From CAVSUZ01 sp963791885 (GTDB lineage: Bacteria > Pseudomonadota > Alphaproteobacteria > Acetobacterales > Acetobacteraceae): DNA of 64,000 nt. This document shows positions 45,139-53,879 of this stretch, in pieces. A program made the position numbers and the translations under genes. The notes beneath the pieces were generated by a model. It was not told the DNA's origin, searched no databases, and worked only from the letters and a program-made list of their open reading frames with translations. The first letter of the stretch is position 1; each line of letters starts with the position of its first letter. The stretch is taken from assembly GCA_963791885.1 (NCBI GenBank), contig CAWBUL010000004.1, positions 1,488,001 through 1,552,000 on the forward strand, read 5' to 3'.

Positions 45139-45435
45139 ATGAGACCGATCCCGCTGAATACCGAGACCAAAGCCGTGGCACGCCGCATTATCTGGTTTGA
45201 GGACTCGGCCAAGGCACTTGCTGATCCGGTGAGGTTCATGGCGTACGCGATGGCCCATGCAACTCATGAGGATATGAAAATACTCCGGCAGTACGTGTCG
45301 GACGATGATTTTTTGGAGGCGCTGAACGAAGCGCCCCCAGGGATTATCGATCCGCGTTCGTGGGCGTACTGGAACGCGAAGATGGGCCGATACCCGGCAC
45401 CTCCAATGCCTAAGCGGCAATTTCGCGATGGATGA
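45139..45435 (+). CDS. Small partner protein of the nucleotidyltransferase, unknown function
   Basis: 98 residues from the ATG at 45139 (MRPIPLNTETKAVARR); an in-frame start at 45028 would lie inside the upstream gene. The sequence is dominated by helical segments and a striking conserved-looking block ADPVRFMAYAMAHATHEDM followed by YVSDDDFLEALNEAPPGIID and WAYWNAKMGRYP. It overlaps no neighbour and is separated from the nucleotidyltransferase by 4 bases, so they are cotranscribed. The pairing suggests antitoxin or regulator, which is inference. Confidence 0.72.
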   Translation: MRPIPLNTETKAVARRIIWFEDSAKALADPVRFMAYAMAHATHEDMKILRQYVSDDDFLEALNEAPPGIIDPRSWAYWNAKMGRYPAPPMPKRQFRDG

Positions 45436-45437
45436 GG

Positions 45438-46022
45438 TCAGCCCCCAATCACCTCTACCTCTCCATCCCGCGGCTCGCCGGCGTTGACGGCGGTGATATC
45501 CTGCGGGCAGGCGGAGATCGCCACGACGACATCGAACGCGGCGCGCAACAGCAGATAATCGCCCGGCTTGCTCGACGGTGGAACACGATCCAGCCGTCCG
45601 TCACGCTCGACCGGCACATTCATGAACGCGTTGAACGGCGATGGCGTCCATGGAAGGCTCATGCCGATCGCTGTCAGCGCCTCGTGCAAGTTGTCCGAGC
45701 AGTTGCGGTGATAGTCCGTGACGCCGAGTTCCCGGTAGATCCACAAATTGCAGGCGCAGAGCAGAATGTCGTGCCGCCCGGGAGACGTGTCTTCCTCGAT
45801 CGTCAGGATCGGCCGGCGATGATTGCTGATGAGCGAATCGCCTTTGCCGACATAGATGCGGCTGTTGCGCGAACGCGTATGCGCCATCGACATGTATTCA
45901 TCGGGCTCAGCGGCACTGAACGCCCAGACGTCGAACACCTGGTTGCCGTGCGGATTGATCAGCTTCAGTGCGCCGCCTGATTTCACTTTGACAGCGACGC
46001 CGTGCCGGGCTGGAATGCGCAT
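45438..46022 (-). CDS. DUF1989 family protein (urea-carboxylase-associated type)
   Basis: 194 residues; ATG at 46022 is preferred over the TTG one codon upstream. Family segments are KLINPHGNQVFDVWAF, MSMAHTRSRNSRIYVGKGD, LLCACNLWIYRELG and NAFMNVPVERDGRL. DUF1989 proteins are commonly found beside urea carboxylase/allophanate and amino-acid uptake genes, but their biochemistry is unclear. It is the last gene downstream of the amino-acid transporter on the minus strand, so it likely acts on an imported nitrogen compound. Confidence 0.85.
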   Translation of the reverse strand: MRIPARHGVAVKVKSGGALKLINPHGNQVFDVWAFSAAEPDEYMSMAHTRSRNSRIYVGKGDSLISNHRRPILTIEEDTSPGRHDILLCACNLWIYRELGVTDYHRNCSDNLHEALTAIGMSLPWTPSPFNAFMNVPVERDGRLDRVPPSSKPGDYLLLRAAFDVVVAISACPQDITAVNAGEPRDGEVEVIGG

Positions 46023-46034
46023 CAAATCTCCGTT

Positions 46035-46709
46035 TCAGCCGCGCAGCGCGCGCGGCAAGCTGCGGGAGACGGCCATATGCCTCTCCAGCGCCTTGACGCC
46101 AAGGCTGGCCGGAATGCTGATGGCAACGTAGATCGCAAAAATAATCGTGTAAACCTGAAGATATTTGAACGTATCCGCGGCGATCAACTGACCGCGGAAG
46201 ATCAGCTCGCCAATCGAAATTGTGGAAACCAGCGCCGTGTCCTTGAACAGGGAAATGAAGTAGTTGCCGACCGGCGGCAACACCACGCGGATTGCCTGCG
46301 GCAGCACCACCAGCCGCAGGATCAGCCGGATGTGCAGGCCGATCGCCTCGGCGGCTTCCCACTGGCCCTTGTCGACGGCGAGAATTCCGGCGCGGAAGAC
46401 CTCGCTGAGATAGGCGGCGTAATTGATGCTCAAGCCCAGGATGCCGGACACGATCGCCGGCATGCGGATGCCGACGAAGGGAAACACGTAGTAGATGTAA
46501 AAGAGTTGCAGCAGCAGCGGAGAGCCGCGGATCAGCTCCACGAACACTGTCGTGGCCCAGTACACAGGGCTGCTCCGCGACCGCAGCCGGCCGAGCGCCA
46601 AAAACAATCCAAGCACCATCGCCAGCGCCATGCTGGCGAAAGTCAGCAGGACGGTGCTCCGCAGGCCGTCGAGCAGGTCCGGTGCCCACGCGATGGCATC
46701 GGCGAGCAC
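46035..46709 (-). CDS. Polar amino-acid ABC transporter permease (HisM/GlnP family)
   Basis: 224-residue inner-membrane permease with a GTG start and about five hydrophobic segments. The conserved EAA-type loop is EVFRAGILAVDKGQWEAAEAIG, preceded by SGILGLSINYAAYL. It follows the binding-protein gene by 28 bases. Only one permease and no ATPase are in the window, so the importer is incomplete here; the partner permease/ATPase must be elsewhere. Confidence 0.9.
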   Translation of the reverse strand: MLADAIAWAPDLLDGLRSTVLLTFASMALAMVLGLFLALGRLRSRSSPVYWATTVFVELIRGSPLLLQLFYIYYVFPFVGIRMPAIVSGILGLSINYAAYLSEVFRAGILAVDKGQWEAAEAIGLHIRLILRLVVLPQAIRVVLPPVGNYFISLFKDTALVSTISIGELIFRGQLIAADTFKYLQVYTIIFAIYVAISIPASLGVKALERHMAVSRSLPRALRG

Positions 46710-46737
46710 CGGAGTCAGCCTGACGGTGCAGGAGCGG

Positions 46738-47586
46738 CTATGGGTTCAGGAAGAAACTCGTGGGCGTCAGGCCCCATTTCTCGAACAACTGCGCTGCAGT
46801 TCCGTCCTGTTTCATCGCGGCATAGGTCTTGTTGAACGCATCGACGAACGCTGTATCACCTTTCGAGACCGCGAATGCGCAGCCGGTGGAGACCTTGTCC
46901 TCCGGCTTGTAATCCCCGACCAGTTCGAAGTTCAGCCCGGGATTCTGCTTGATGGCGTAAGCCGACAGAGAGCCATCCACCACCGCGGCATCGAGCCGGC
47001 CCGCCGCGAGATCGGCAAACACATTCTGGATCGTGGGGTACTGCTTGACGTCGATCGACTTGCCGGCCGGGCAGGCGGCCGACTGCTTCTTCAGCATGTC
47101 GATATAGACCGTGCCCTCATAGCTGCCGGCGGCATGGCCGCACAGATCGGCGAGGCTGTGCAGCTTCAGCGGATTGCCCTTCGGCACATCGAGCGATTCC
47201 GGATTGTAGAAAACGACATCGGTGAAATCCATGACCTGTTGCCGCGCTGGCCGGATGTACATGGCATCGCCCATCAGGTCGATGCGATTGCTCCGCACCG
47301 CGGGGATCAGGCTGGCGAAGGGCATGGCCTGCACCTCGATGGAGGCCTTGATGTTCTCGCGCTTCAGGAACTCCCGCAGGATGTCGGGCAGCACGCCGGC
47401 AGCCTGTTTTGTGCTTGCATCGATATAGCTCAGCGGCGCGTCGTTCGACGTGCCGATTACCAGCACGCCGCTTTGTTTTATCTTCGACAGCAGATCCGCT
47501 GCGTTGGCTGCCGGTATGCTCAGTGCGGCGCAAGCCGCGAACCCGGCAAGCAGACAGGCAACCCGCACGTAGCGTCTGAATTCCAT
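46738..47586 (-). CDS. Amino-acid ABC transporter substrate-binding protein
   Basis: Periplasmic solute-binding protein family 3, 282 residues from the ATG at 47586, with a signal peptide (MEFRRYVRVACLLAGFAACA, cleavage near ANA|AD). Family segments are VLVIGTSNDAPLSYID, QMPFASLIPAVRSNRIDL-like AMPFASLIPAVRSNRIDLMG, and AALVDGSLSAYAIKQNP-like VVDGSLSAYAIKQNPG. The ligand is an amino acid or related amine, not determined. It leads the minus-strand uptake set. Confidence 0.88.
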   Translation of the reverse strand: MEFRRYVRVACLLAGFAACAALSIPAANAADLLSKIKQSGVLVIGTSNDAPLSYIDASTKQAAGVLPDILREFLKRENIKASIEVQAMPFASLIPAVRSNRIDLMGDAMYIRPARQQVMDFTDVVFYNPESLDVPKGNPLKLHSLADLCGHAAGSYEGTVYIDMLKKQSAACPAGKSIDVKQYPTIQNVFADLAAGRLDAAVVDGSLSAYAIKQNPGLNFELVGDYKPEDKVSTGCAFAVSKGDTAFVDAFNKTYAAMKQDGTAAQLFEKWGLTPTSFFLNP

Positions 47587-47644
47587 GCTCCCACTCTCCC
47601 TGGTGCAGCGCAGTAACAACGCTGCTCATCACCCTGTAACGAAG

Positions 47645-48376
47645 TCAAGAGACAACCCCCCACACCAGAATCATCCCCGACGCGCCGAGCAGGCACAGGA
47701 CGGTCTTGTGGAACACGTGATCACTCAGCTTCCCGTAAGCACGAACGCCGAGCCATGAACCGATTACCGTGCCCGGCAGTGCGATCAACGCGGCTTTGCC
47801 GAGCTCCGCTGTCAGAAAGCCGGACAGAGCGTGCGAGACGAGTGCGGCGAGCAGAACTGTAAGGTTGAAGGTCTGGAAGACGCTGCGTCGCTCGTCCTTG
47901 CCCCACCCGCGGAGTGTCGCCCAGATCGTGGGCAGCGGACCGGAAAGTCCCGCGAGACCGCCCATGATGCCGCCGAGAAAGCCAATCCCCGCATCGGCCA
48001 CGCGCCCGCCCCAGACCAGCCGCGTACGCACACGCCCCAACAGCATGAACAGCGAGAATGTGAGCAAGAAAAGCCCGATGCACAGCCGGAAAGCGGATGG
48101 ATCGACACGGGCGAGGAAGTGCGTGCCGAGCGGCACACCAAGCAGCCCGGCAATCAGCATCGGCCAGATGCGGGCGCGGTCGATGGCATGCCAGATCACC
48201 GGGATGGTCTGAATCTGCGACAGCACGGAGCAAACCACCACCAGGGTCGAGGCGGTGCCTGGTGCGAGTACGTGCAGCCAGAAACCGAGCGCGATCAGGC
48301 CGGTGCCGAAACCGGCAAGGCCGGACACGAACCCGCCGGCGAAGGCGCCGGCAAGCACGATGAGTGCGGTCTGCAA
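47645..48376 (-). CDS. TauE/SafE (sulfite/sulfonate exporter) family permease
   Basis: 243-residue inner-membrane protein with eight hydrophobic segments and repeat-type glycine motifs LAGFGTGLIALGFWL and IGFLGGIMGGLAGLSGPLP, LPGTVIGSWLG. The family includes exporters of sulfite, sulfoacetate and similar anions; here the substrate is unknown. Start is a TTG with a weak ribosome binding site; the gene begins 5 bases after the DODA-type gene stop on the same strand. Confidence 0.88.
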   Translation of the reverse strand: MQTALIVLAGAFAGGFVSGLAGFGTGLIALGFWLHVLAPGTASTLVVVCSVLSQIQTIPVIWHAIDRARIWPMLIAGLLGVPLGTHFLARVDPSAFRLCIGLFLLTFSLFMLLGRVRTRLVWGGRVADAGIGFLGGIMGGLAGLSGPLPTIWATLRGWGKDERRSVFQTFNLTVLLAALVSHALSGFLTAELGKAALIALPGTVIGSWLGVRAYGKLSDHVFHKTVLCLLGASGMILVWGVVS

Positions 48377-48381
48377 TGGCT

Positions 48382-49200
48382 CTACGTGACGCTCTGGCCG
48401 AAGCGGAATGCCGACAGCGCGATCGATCCGTTAAAATCATCCTGGTGATAGACGCAAACCCCCGGCTCGTTTTCGGCTGCCCCGACAGCGACCATCAGCG
48501 GGAGCAGATGTTCTTCGCGTGGATGTGCAGCGCGCGCGGCCGGCGCGCTTTCCCAGGCGATCAGACGGCGCTCGCGTTCGGCCGGGTTGGAGTGCACCAG
48601 TGTCTGTTGCAGCCAAGCGTCGAACTGGTGAGAGGCCTCGGTCGATCCCGAATACCACTGGCGGAGATTGTGATAGCTCGAGCCACTGCCGATGATCAGC
48701 ACGCCTTCATCACGCAGCGGCGCAAGCAGGCGGCCCGCTTTAATGTGCAGGTCGGGATCGAGGCCATCCTGCAGCGACAATTGCACGACCGGTCGTTCGG
48801 CCTCGGGGTAGAGCGGCTGCATCAGGCTGAAGGTTCCGTGATCGAAGCCGCGACTGGCATCGTGCCCGCAGGGGATCCCGCCGGCGTTGAGCAGCGCTTC
48901 CACGCGGGCGGCGAGAGTCGGCGAGCCTGGCGCCGGATAGGTAATGCGGTAGGTGTGCGGGGGGAAGCCGTAATAATCGTACAGCATGCCCGGCCGGTCG
49001 GAGGACGAGACGGTGAAGCGCGGCTCCTCCCAATGTCCGGTGACTACCAGCACCGCGCTTGGAGCGTCGCCCAAGGAGTGGCGGAGCTCGGCGAGCGAGG
49101 CCTCCAGCCGGTCGTAACGGTCGCCAATCTGGTCCTTCATCCACGGCCACGGGCCTCCGCCGTGGGACAGGAAGTAGGTGGGCAGGCGTTGTGACGGCAT
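48382..49200 (-). CDS. Extradiol ring-cleavage dioxygenase, DODA/YgiD class III
   Basis: 272 residues of the LigB/DODA superfamily, non-haem metal enzyme. Conserved ligand segments are FLSHGGGPWPWM, VVTGHWEE, GFDHGTFSLM and GSGSSYHNLRQ. Members cleave catechol-type rings or act as 4,5-DOPA dioxygenase; the natural substrate here is unknown. It is transcribed with the TauE/SafE gene and is divergent from the DUF3311-symporter pair, sharing a 148-bp intergenic region (49201-49348). Confidence 0.9.
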   Translation of the reverse strand: MPSQRLPTYFLSHGGGPWPWMKDQIGDRYDRLEASLAELRHSLGDAPSAVLVVTGHWEEPRFTVSSSDRPGMLYDYYGFPPHTYRITYPAPGSPTLAARVEALLNAGGIPCGHDASRGFDHGTFSLMQPLYPEAERPVVQLSLQDGLDPDLHIKAGRLLAPLRDEGVLIIGSGSSYHNLRQWYSGSTEASHQFDAWLQQTLVHSNPAERERRLIAWESAPAARAAHPREEHLLPLMVAVGAAENEPGVCVYHQDDFNGSIALSAFRFGQSVT

Positions 49201-49348
49201 AGGCTTACTCCTGCTTCATTTGAGGCGTTTGCGGAAGGGTCGGCCGCGGCTGTTGAGCTTTCTGGTTGCGCACGATATCGGATGGGTCACGAGCCTCGTC
49301 ACTTCGGGCGATTCGCAGATTTGTCCTGATGCCGTAGGGAACTTCAGT

Positions 49349-49549
49349 ATGAAGCTGATCCATCTTCTGGCCGTGGTGCCATTCATCGGGATCCTGATCG
49401 GCCCCATCGTGCACAATCAGGTGCATCCCTTCATTCTCGGCATGCCGTTTCCGCTCGGCTGGATCACCGTGTGGGTCGTGCTGACGGCTGTTATCATGGG
49501 GATTGTCTATCTGCTCGACCCGGCGAACAAGCAGGAGCCGACGCCATGA
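49349..49549 (+). CDS. DUF3311 family small membrane protein
   Basis: 66-residue protein with two hydrophobic segments (IHLLAVVPFIGILIGP and WITVWVVLTAVIMGIVYLLD). DUF3311 genes typically precede sodium:solute symporters of the monocarboxylate type and are probably an accessory subunit. ATG 49349 is preferred to an upstream start at 49178 that lies inside the divergent dioxygenase gene. The stop overlaps the symporter ATG (ATGA at 49546-49549). Confidence 0.88.
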   Translation: MKLIHLLAVVPFIGILIGPIVHNQVHPFILGMPFPLGWITVWVVLTAVIMGIVYLLDPANKQEPTP

Positions 49550-51007
49550 TCGCCGCACTGATCCTGCTGGCTGTCGGGGCGCTGGGCGCACTCGGGCTGG
49601 GCATCGCGGCGCGAAGCGGCCGGTCCATGGATGTCGAGCAATGGGCGGTCGGCGGACGCGGCTTCGGCTGGGTCTTCGTCTTTCTGCTGCTGGCCGGCGA
49701 GATCTACACCACCTTCACCTTCCTCGGCGGCTCCGGGTTTGCCTACGGGGTTGGCGCGCCGGCCTATTACATTCTGGCTTACGGCACGCTGGCCTATGTG
49801 ATTGCGTATTTCTTGCTGCCGCCGATTTGGGCGTACGCCAAGCACCACGGCCTGCATTCGCAGCCTGATTTCTTCACCAGCAAGTTCGATAGCCAGACCC
49901 TGGGCGCGCTGGTCGCGGTGGTGAACCTGATCGCCCTGATTCCCTATCTTGTGCTGCAGCTCACGGGCCTCGGCATCATTGTCTCGGTGGCGAGCTATGG
50001 CGCCATCCCCAACACCGCGGCGGTCTGGATCGGGGCCATCATCGTGACCGCGTACATCATGGTCTCTGGCATACGGGGTTCGGCCTACACCTCGGTCGCC
50101 AAGGACATTCTAATCCTGGTGGTGGTGCTGTTCCTTGGCATCTATCTGCCAGTGCATCTCTATGGCGGCATTGGCGCGATGTTCGAGAAGATCAATGCGG
50201 CGAAGCCGGGGTTCCTGATTTTTGCGGCGAAAGGGCAGTCCGTCTCCTGGTTCGTCTCCACAGTGATCCTGACGGCACTTGGCTTCTTCATGTGGCCGCA
50301 TTCGTTCGCCGCCTGCTACACCGCGCGCGATGCGAAGGTGTTTCGCCGCAATGCGATCGTCCTGCCGATCTATCAGCTCGATTCTGCTCTTTGTGTTTTT
50401 CGTAGGTTTCGCCGCGGTGCTGGAGATTCCGGGGCTGAAGGGCGGCGACACGAATTTGGCGCTATTCAAGCTTGTGGTGAAAGAGCTGCCTCCCGCGGTC
50501 GTCGGCATCGTCGGGGTGGCGGGGATTTTCACGGCCCTTGTTCCGGGTTCGCTGATCGCCATGGTGGCGGCAATGCTGCTGAGCAAGAATTTGATTGGCC
50601 TTGCGCGGCCGTCCGCGACCGCCGATCAGACGGTCGCACTGGCCAAGTGGCTGGTGCCCGTGATCATGCTGATCGGGGTGTATTTCACCGTCACGGGCAG
50701 TTCGACGATCGTGACCATGCTGTTGGTGGGGTACAGTTTCGTCACACAGCTTTTCCCGGTGGTGGTCGCCAGCGTATTGCCGCGACCGTTCGTTACCACG
50801 CCGGCGGCCTTCCTGAGCATACTGGTCGGCGTTGTGGTTGCGGCGATTTTGACCTTCACGCATGCGACGATTGGCGGGTGGGCGCCGGGCTTGCCGCAGT
50901 CGATTCAGGATCTGAATGTCGGGATCGTGGCTCTGGTTGCCAATGTGGTGGTGCTTGTCGTGGTGAGTGCGTTCACCCGAAAGATGCATGTTGCTGCGGC
51001 GGTTTAG
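49546..51007 (+). CDS. Sodium:solute symporter, monocarboxylate type, with a single-base insertion
   Basis: SSS-family permease with 12 or 13 membrane segments, probably importing a short carboxylate. The first 280 or so residues (MIAALILLAVGALGALGLG, then VGGRGFGWVFVFLLLAGE, FLGGSGFAYG, ALGFFMWPHSFAACYTARD) and the last 210 (LPPAVVGIVGVAGIFTAL, GSLIAMVAAMLLSKN, VTGSSTIVTMLLVGYS) are in different frames. The break is near 50378-50381; removing one base (CAGCTCGATTC) gives IYQLILLFVFF. Corrected length is about 485 residues. It converges on the FAD oxidoreductase gene with a 4-base overlap. Confidence 0.9.
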
Positions 51008-52323
51008 CCAGGAGTTCGGTGTGCTGCCTTGTTCTCCCGTGCGTCCCGCCAATCCCAAAAACGCATGACCCAAGGCACGAACCAGGGCTTGCCTGAATAA
51101 AGCGGCACAGTCGGGAAGGGTCGGTCGGCAAAAACGCTCTCTGCATCGGCGGCGCGCATGATCCGCCGCGCTGCCTTCATGCCGAGATACGTCCCCATCG
51201 GCACGCCGGCAAAGCAATAGCCGGTTGCGTAGGTGATCCCGTCCTGGCTCCCGAGATGCGGCCATAGATCGAATGTGCCGGCGCAGCGCCCCGTCCAGGC
51301 TCGGCTCAGCGCCGTGCCGGCAAGGTCGGGGAATATCCGATCCAACCGTTGCTGCAGGACGCCGGCCATCGCCATCGGGTCGGTCTCGCCATTGCCGGTG
51401 CGGCCGCCAAACAAGATGCGGTTGCCGTCAGGAGAGCGGCGAACAAAATCGATGTTGTGGTTGTCATCCAGGCAGGTGCGTCCGGTGGGCAATACCCGAT
51501 CCAGCACCTCAAGGGGCAAAGACTCGGTCGCCACCATGAACGCATCGAACGGAACTACCCGGTGCGAAAGCCAGGGCGTTACTCCTGTCGTGTAGCCGTT
51601 TGTCGCAACCAATACGTCGTGCACAAATAATACACCGCGGCTCGTGGTTACGGTGAAGCCCGGCTCGCCGGGAGTGATTCCCGTTACTTCGGTTTGCGGA
51701 TGGAGTTCAGCACCCGCATCTCGAGCGCGATCGAGCAGGCCCTGATGGTATAGGCCGGGATGGATGCAGGCGAGATCGGGAATGACGGCCCCGCCATAGT
51801 ACAGATCGGATCCGATCTCCTGATGTTGCTGCGCACGAGGGACCATCGCGTATTCCTGGCCCAGATGCTGGCGGCGCAATTCGTACTCAGCCGCGATTCT
51901 TTCGTATTGAGCCGGGGAGGCGGCCGTGATGTAGCGGCCGCAGAGTTTGAAATAGCAATCGATGCCTTCCGTGCGCACGTTATCGGCCACCGAATCGAAG
52001 GCTGCCTGCAACTCACGATACACCGTTGTGGCGAACTGGGGGCCGCGCTTTTTCAGCAATTTGCCGAAGCTGTGCTTGAAGGTGCGACCGACATAGCCGG
52101 CGTTGCGTGATGACGCACCGACGCCCAGGGATCCACGCTCCAAGACCACGACATGGCGTCCGCCTCGCGCCAGGTGTATCGCCGCGCTGAGGCCGGTGAT
52201 CCCGGAGCCGACGATCGCCACATCGACACGGGCCGGTAGCGAACCGGGCTCGTTGCCGGGCCGGGGCGCCGCATCCCACCAGTGCGGTTCGATCTTGAAA
52301 TCCGCGGCCAGACGCGGGGTCAT
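51004..52323 (-). CDS. FAD-dependent amine/amino-acid oxidoreductase (DadA/PuuB type)
   Basis: 439-residue DAO-family flavoprotein from the ATG at 52323. N-terminal FAD motif is VAIVGSGITGLSAAIHLARGG; the N-terminal WWDAAPRP and ASSRNAGYVGRTF resemble gamma-glutamylputrescine oxidase-like enzymes. C-terminal FAD contact region is GYCFAGVPMGTYLGMKAAR. It probably oxidises an imported amine or amino acid and is divergent from the luciferase-like gene with 84 bases between starts. Confidence 0.85.
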   Translation of the reverse strand: MTPRLAADFKIEPHWWDAAPRPGNEPGSLPARVDVAIVGSGITGLSAAIHLARGGRHVVVLERGSLGVGASSRNAGYVGRTFKHSFGKLLKKRGPQFATTVYRELQAAFDSVADNVRTEGIDCYFKLCGRYITAASPAQYERIAAEYELRRQHLGQEYAMVPRAQQHQEIGSDLYYGGAVIPDLACIHPGLYHQGLLDRARDAGAELHPQTEVTGITPGEPGFTVTTSRGVLFVHDVLVATNGYTTGVTPWLSHRVVPFDAFMVATESLPLEVLDRVLPTGRTCLDDNHNIDFVRRSPDGNRILFGGRTGNGETDPMAMAGVLQQRLDRIFPDLAGTALSRAWTGRCAGTFDLWPHLGSQDGITYATGYCFAGVPMGTYLGMKAARRIMRAADAESVFADRPFPTVPLYSGKPWFVPWVMRFWDWRDARENKAAHRTPG

Positions 52324-52407
52324 AGCTTGTCCCTCCCACCGCACAATCGACTAAGAAAGGACGTTACGCTATCTCGGCAGTGATCGAACCCCGGATAGAG
52401 GGGAAGC

Positions 52408-53313
52408 ATGCACACTCTGCGATTTTCCACGCTCGTGTTGCCAAACGTTCCGTGGAGCGAATTCCTGCGTCGGTGCCAGCACGTGGAGGCGCTTGGGTTC
52501 GACGGGATCGGGTTTGCCGATCATCTGGTCGATTGGGCAGGCACTGAAGGGCCGTGGTTCGAACTCTGGACGCAGGTTTCCGCAGTCGCCATGGCGACCC
52601 AGCACATTCGCTTGGCGACATTGGTCGCGCAGATCCCGCTTCGCAATCCGGCGTTGTTCGCGTCGCAGGCGCTCACCGCCGACCACATCTCCGGCGGCCG
52701 GCTCGATCTCGGCCTTGGCACCGGCCTGGAGATTGATCCCAGCTACCGAATGATGGGCGTGGACAATTGGAGCGCAAAGGAGCGGGTGTCGCGGTTCAAA
52801 GAGTATGTTGAGATCGTCGACCAACTGCTGTCGCAGAAAGTGACGACATTTGAGGGACGCTATTACAAGGTCGAGGCTGCAGCACTTCGTCCCGGTCCTG
52901 TCCAGTCACCACGCCCGCCAATCCTGATCGCTGCCATGGGGCCGATCATGCTGCGCCACGCGGCCAGATACGCCGATATCTGGAACAGCCTGAGCTTCGC
53001 GCAGACATTCCAAGCGCAGCTCGACGAAACCCGCCAGCGCATCGCGACGATCGAAGCACATTGCGCCCATATTGGACGCGATCCGGCCAGCCTACGACGG
53101 TCGTATCTCATGTTCGATCCGACGGCTCGCGCAAGCGGTGGGGCGATCAGTTATTATGAGTTCGAGGAAACGTTTATGCGGATGGCTCAGCAACTCGTTG
53201 AACTCGGGATTTCCGAGTTGGTCCTTTATTACCCGATGCTGGAGCGGCAGATGGCCACCTTCGAGAACATCGCGCGCAGCCTGCTACCGGCGTTGAGGGC
53301 TCAGCATCGGTGA
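52408..53313 (+). CDS. Luciferase-like (LLM-class) flavin-dependent oxidoreductase
   Basis: 301 residues with the bacterial-luciferase TIM-barrel pattern: FDGIGFADHLVDWAG, VSAVAMATQHIRLATLVAQ, SQALTADHISGGRLDLGLGTG, and the C-terminal PPILIAAMGPIMLRHAARYAD. These are FMN- or F420-dependent monooxygenases or dehydrogenases. The substrate is not determined. Stop overlaps the convergent methyltransferase by 13 bases. Confidence 0.88.
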   Translation: MHTLRFSTLVLPNVPWSEFLRRCQHVEALGFDGIGFADHLVDWAGTEGPWFELWTQVSAVAMATQHIRLATLVAQIPLRNPALFASQALTADHISGGRLDLGLGTGLEIDPSYRMMGVDNWSAKERVSRFKEYVEIVDQLLSQKVTTFEGRYYKVEAAALRPGPVQSPRPPILIAAMGPIMLRHAARYADIWNSLSFAQTFQAQLDETRQRIATIEAHCAHIGRDPASLRRSYLMFDPTARASGGAISYYEFEETFMRMAQQLVELGISELVLYYPMLERQMATFENIARSLLPALRAQHR

Positions 53314-53879
53314 AGGATGGCTGGCTGTTCTTCGATGCCGACGGCATGGGGAATGGCCGGTGGCAGATTGGCAGGCCAGGTCCAGCGCATCCGTGCGAAC
53401 AGCTCTCGCATGAGAGGGATTGGGCAATCGAAGGGTGGTCCACCCTCCTTGCCGGTCTGCATGAACAGCGCGAACAGTGACCCGCCCGGACGGACCCAGC
53501 GTGCCAGGAGCGCTTCATATTGGGCAAGCAACGCGGGGGGCAGGGCGCAGAGGCAGGTCTGGTCGTAAACAGCGTCGAATGGCGTTTGGGGTGCCCAGGC
53601 AAACAGGTCTGACTGCACGACGGCGCCCGCGCCGCCCAGGCGCTCCCGCTGAAACGAAGCCGCGCTCGGTGCGACGTCCAGCACCGTCACGTCGAACCCG
53701 GTGCCAGCGAGCTCTGCCGGTTCCGGGCTGCGGCCCGCGCCGGGGACCAGGATACGACAGGGAGACAGTGCGCCTGACGCACGCCAGGCCACGAAGGCCG
53801 GATTGACGGCGCCGCGCTCCCACCGCGTGGTGCCAGCTTGGTAGCGTTCCTCCCAGTTCACCGCTTGGGTGTCGCTCAT
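53301..53879 (-). CDS. TPMT-family (thiopurine S-methyltransferase-like) methyltransferase
   Basis: 192-residue class I methyltransferase of the TPMT family: WEERYQAGTTRWERG, motif I ILVPGAGRSPEPAELAGTG, FDVTVLDVAPSA, and YDQTCLCALPPALLAQYEALL. Known relatives methylate thiols or tellurite/selenite or halides. It is the last gene of a three-gene minus-strand set; its start overlaps the ygfZ stop by 4 bases. Confidence 0.88.
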   Translation of the reverse strand: MSDTQAVNWEERYQAGTTRWERGAVNPAFVAWRASGALSPCRILVPGAGRSPEPAELAGTGFDVTVLDVAPSAASFQRERLGGAGAVVQSDLFAWAPQTPFDAVYDQTCLCALPPALLAQYEALLARWVRPGGSLFALFMQTGKEGGPPFDCPIPLMRELFARMRWTWPANLPPAIPHAVGIEEQPAILHRC

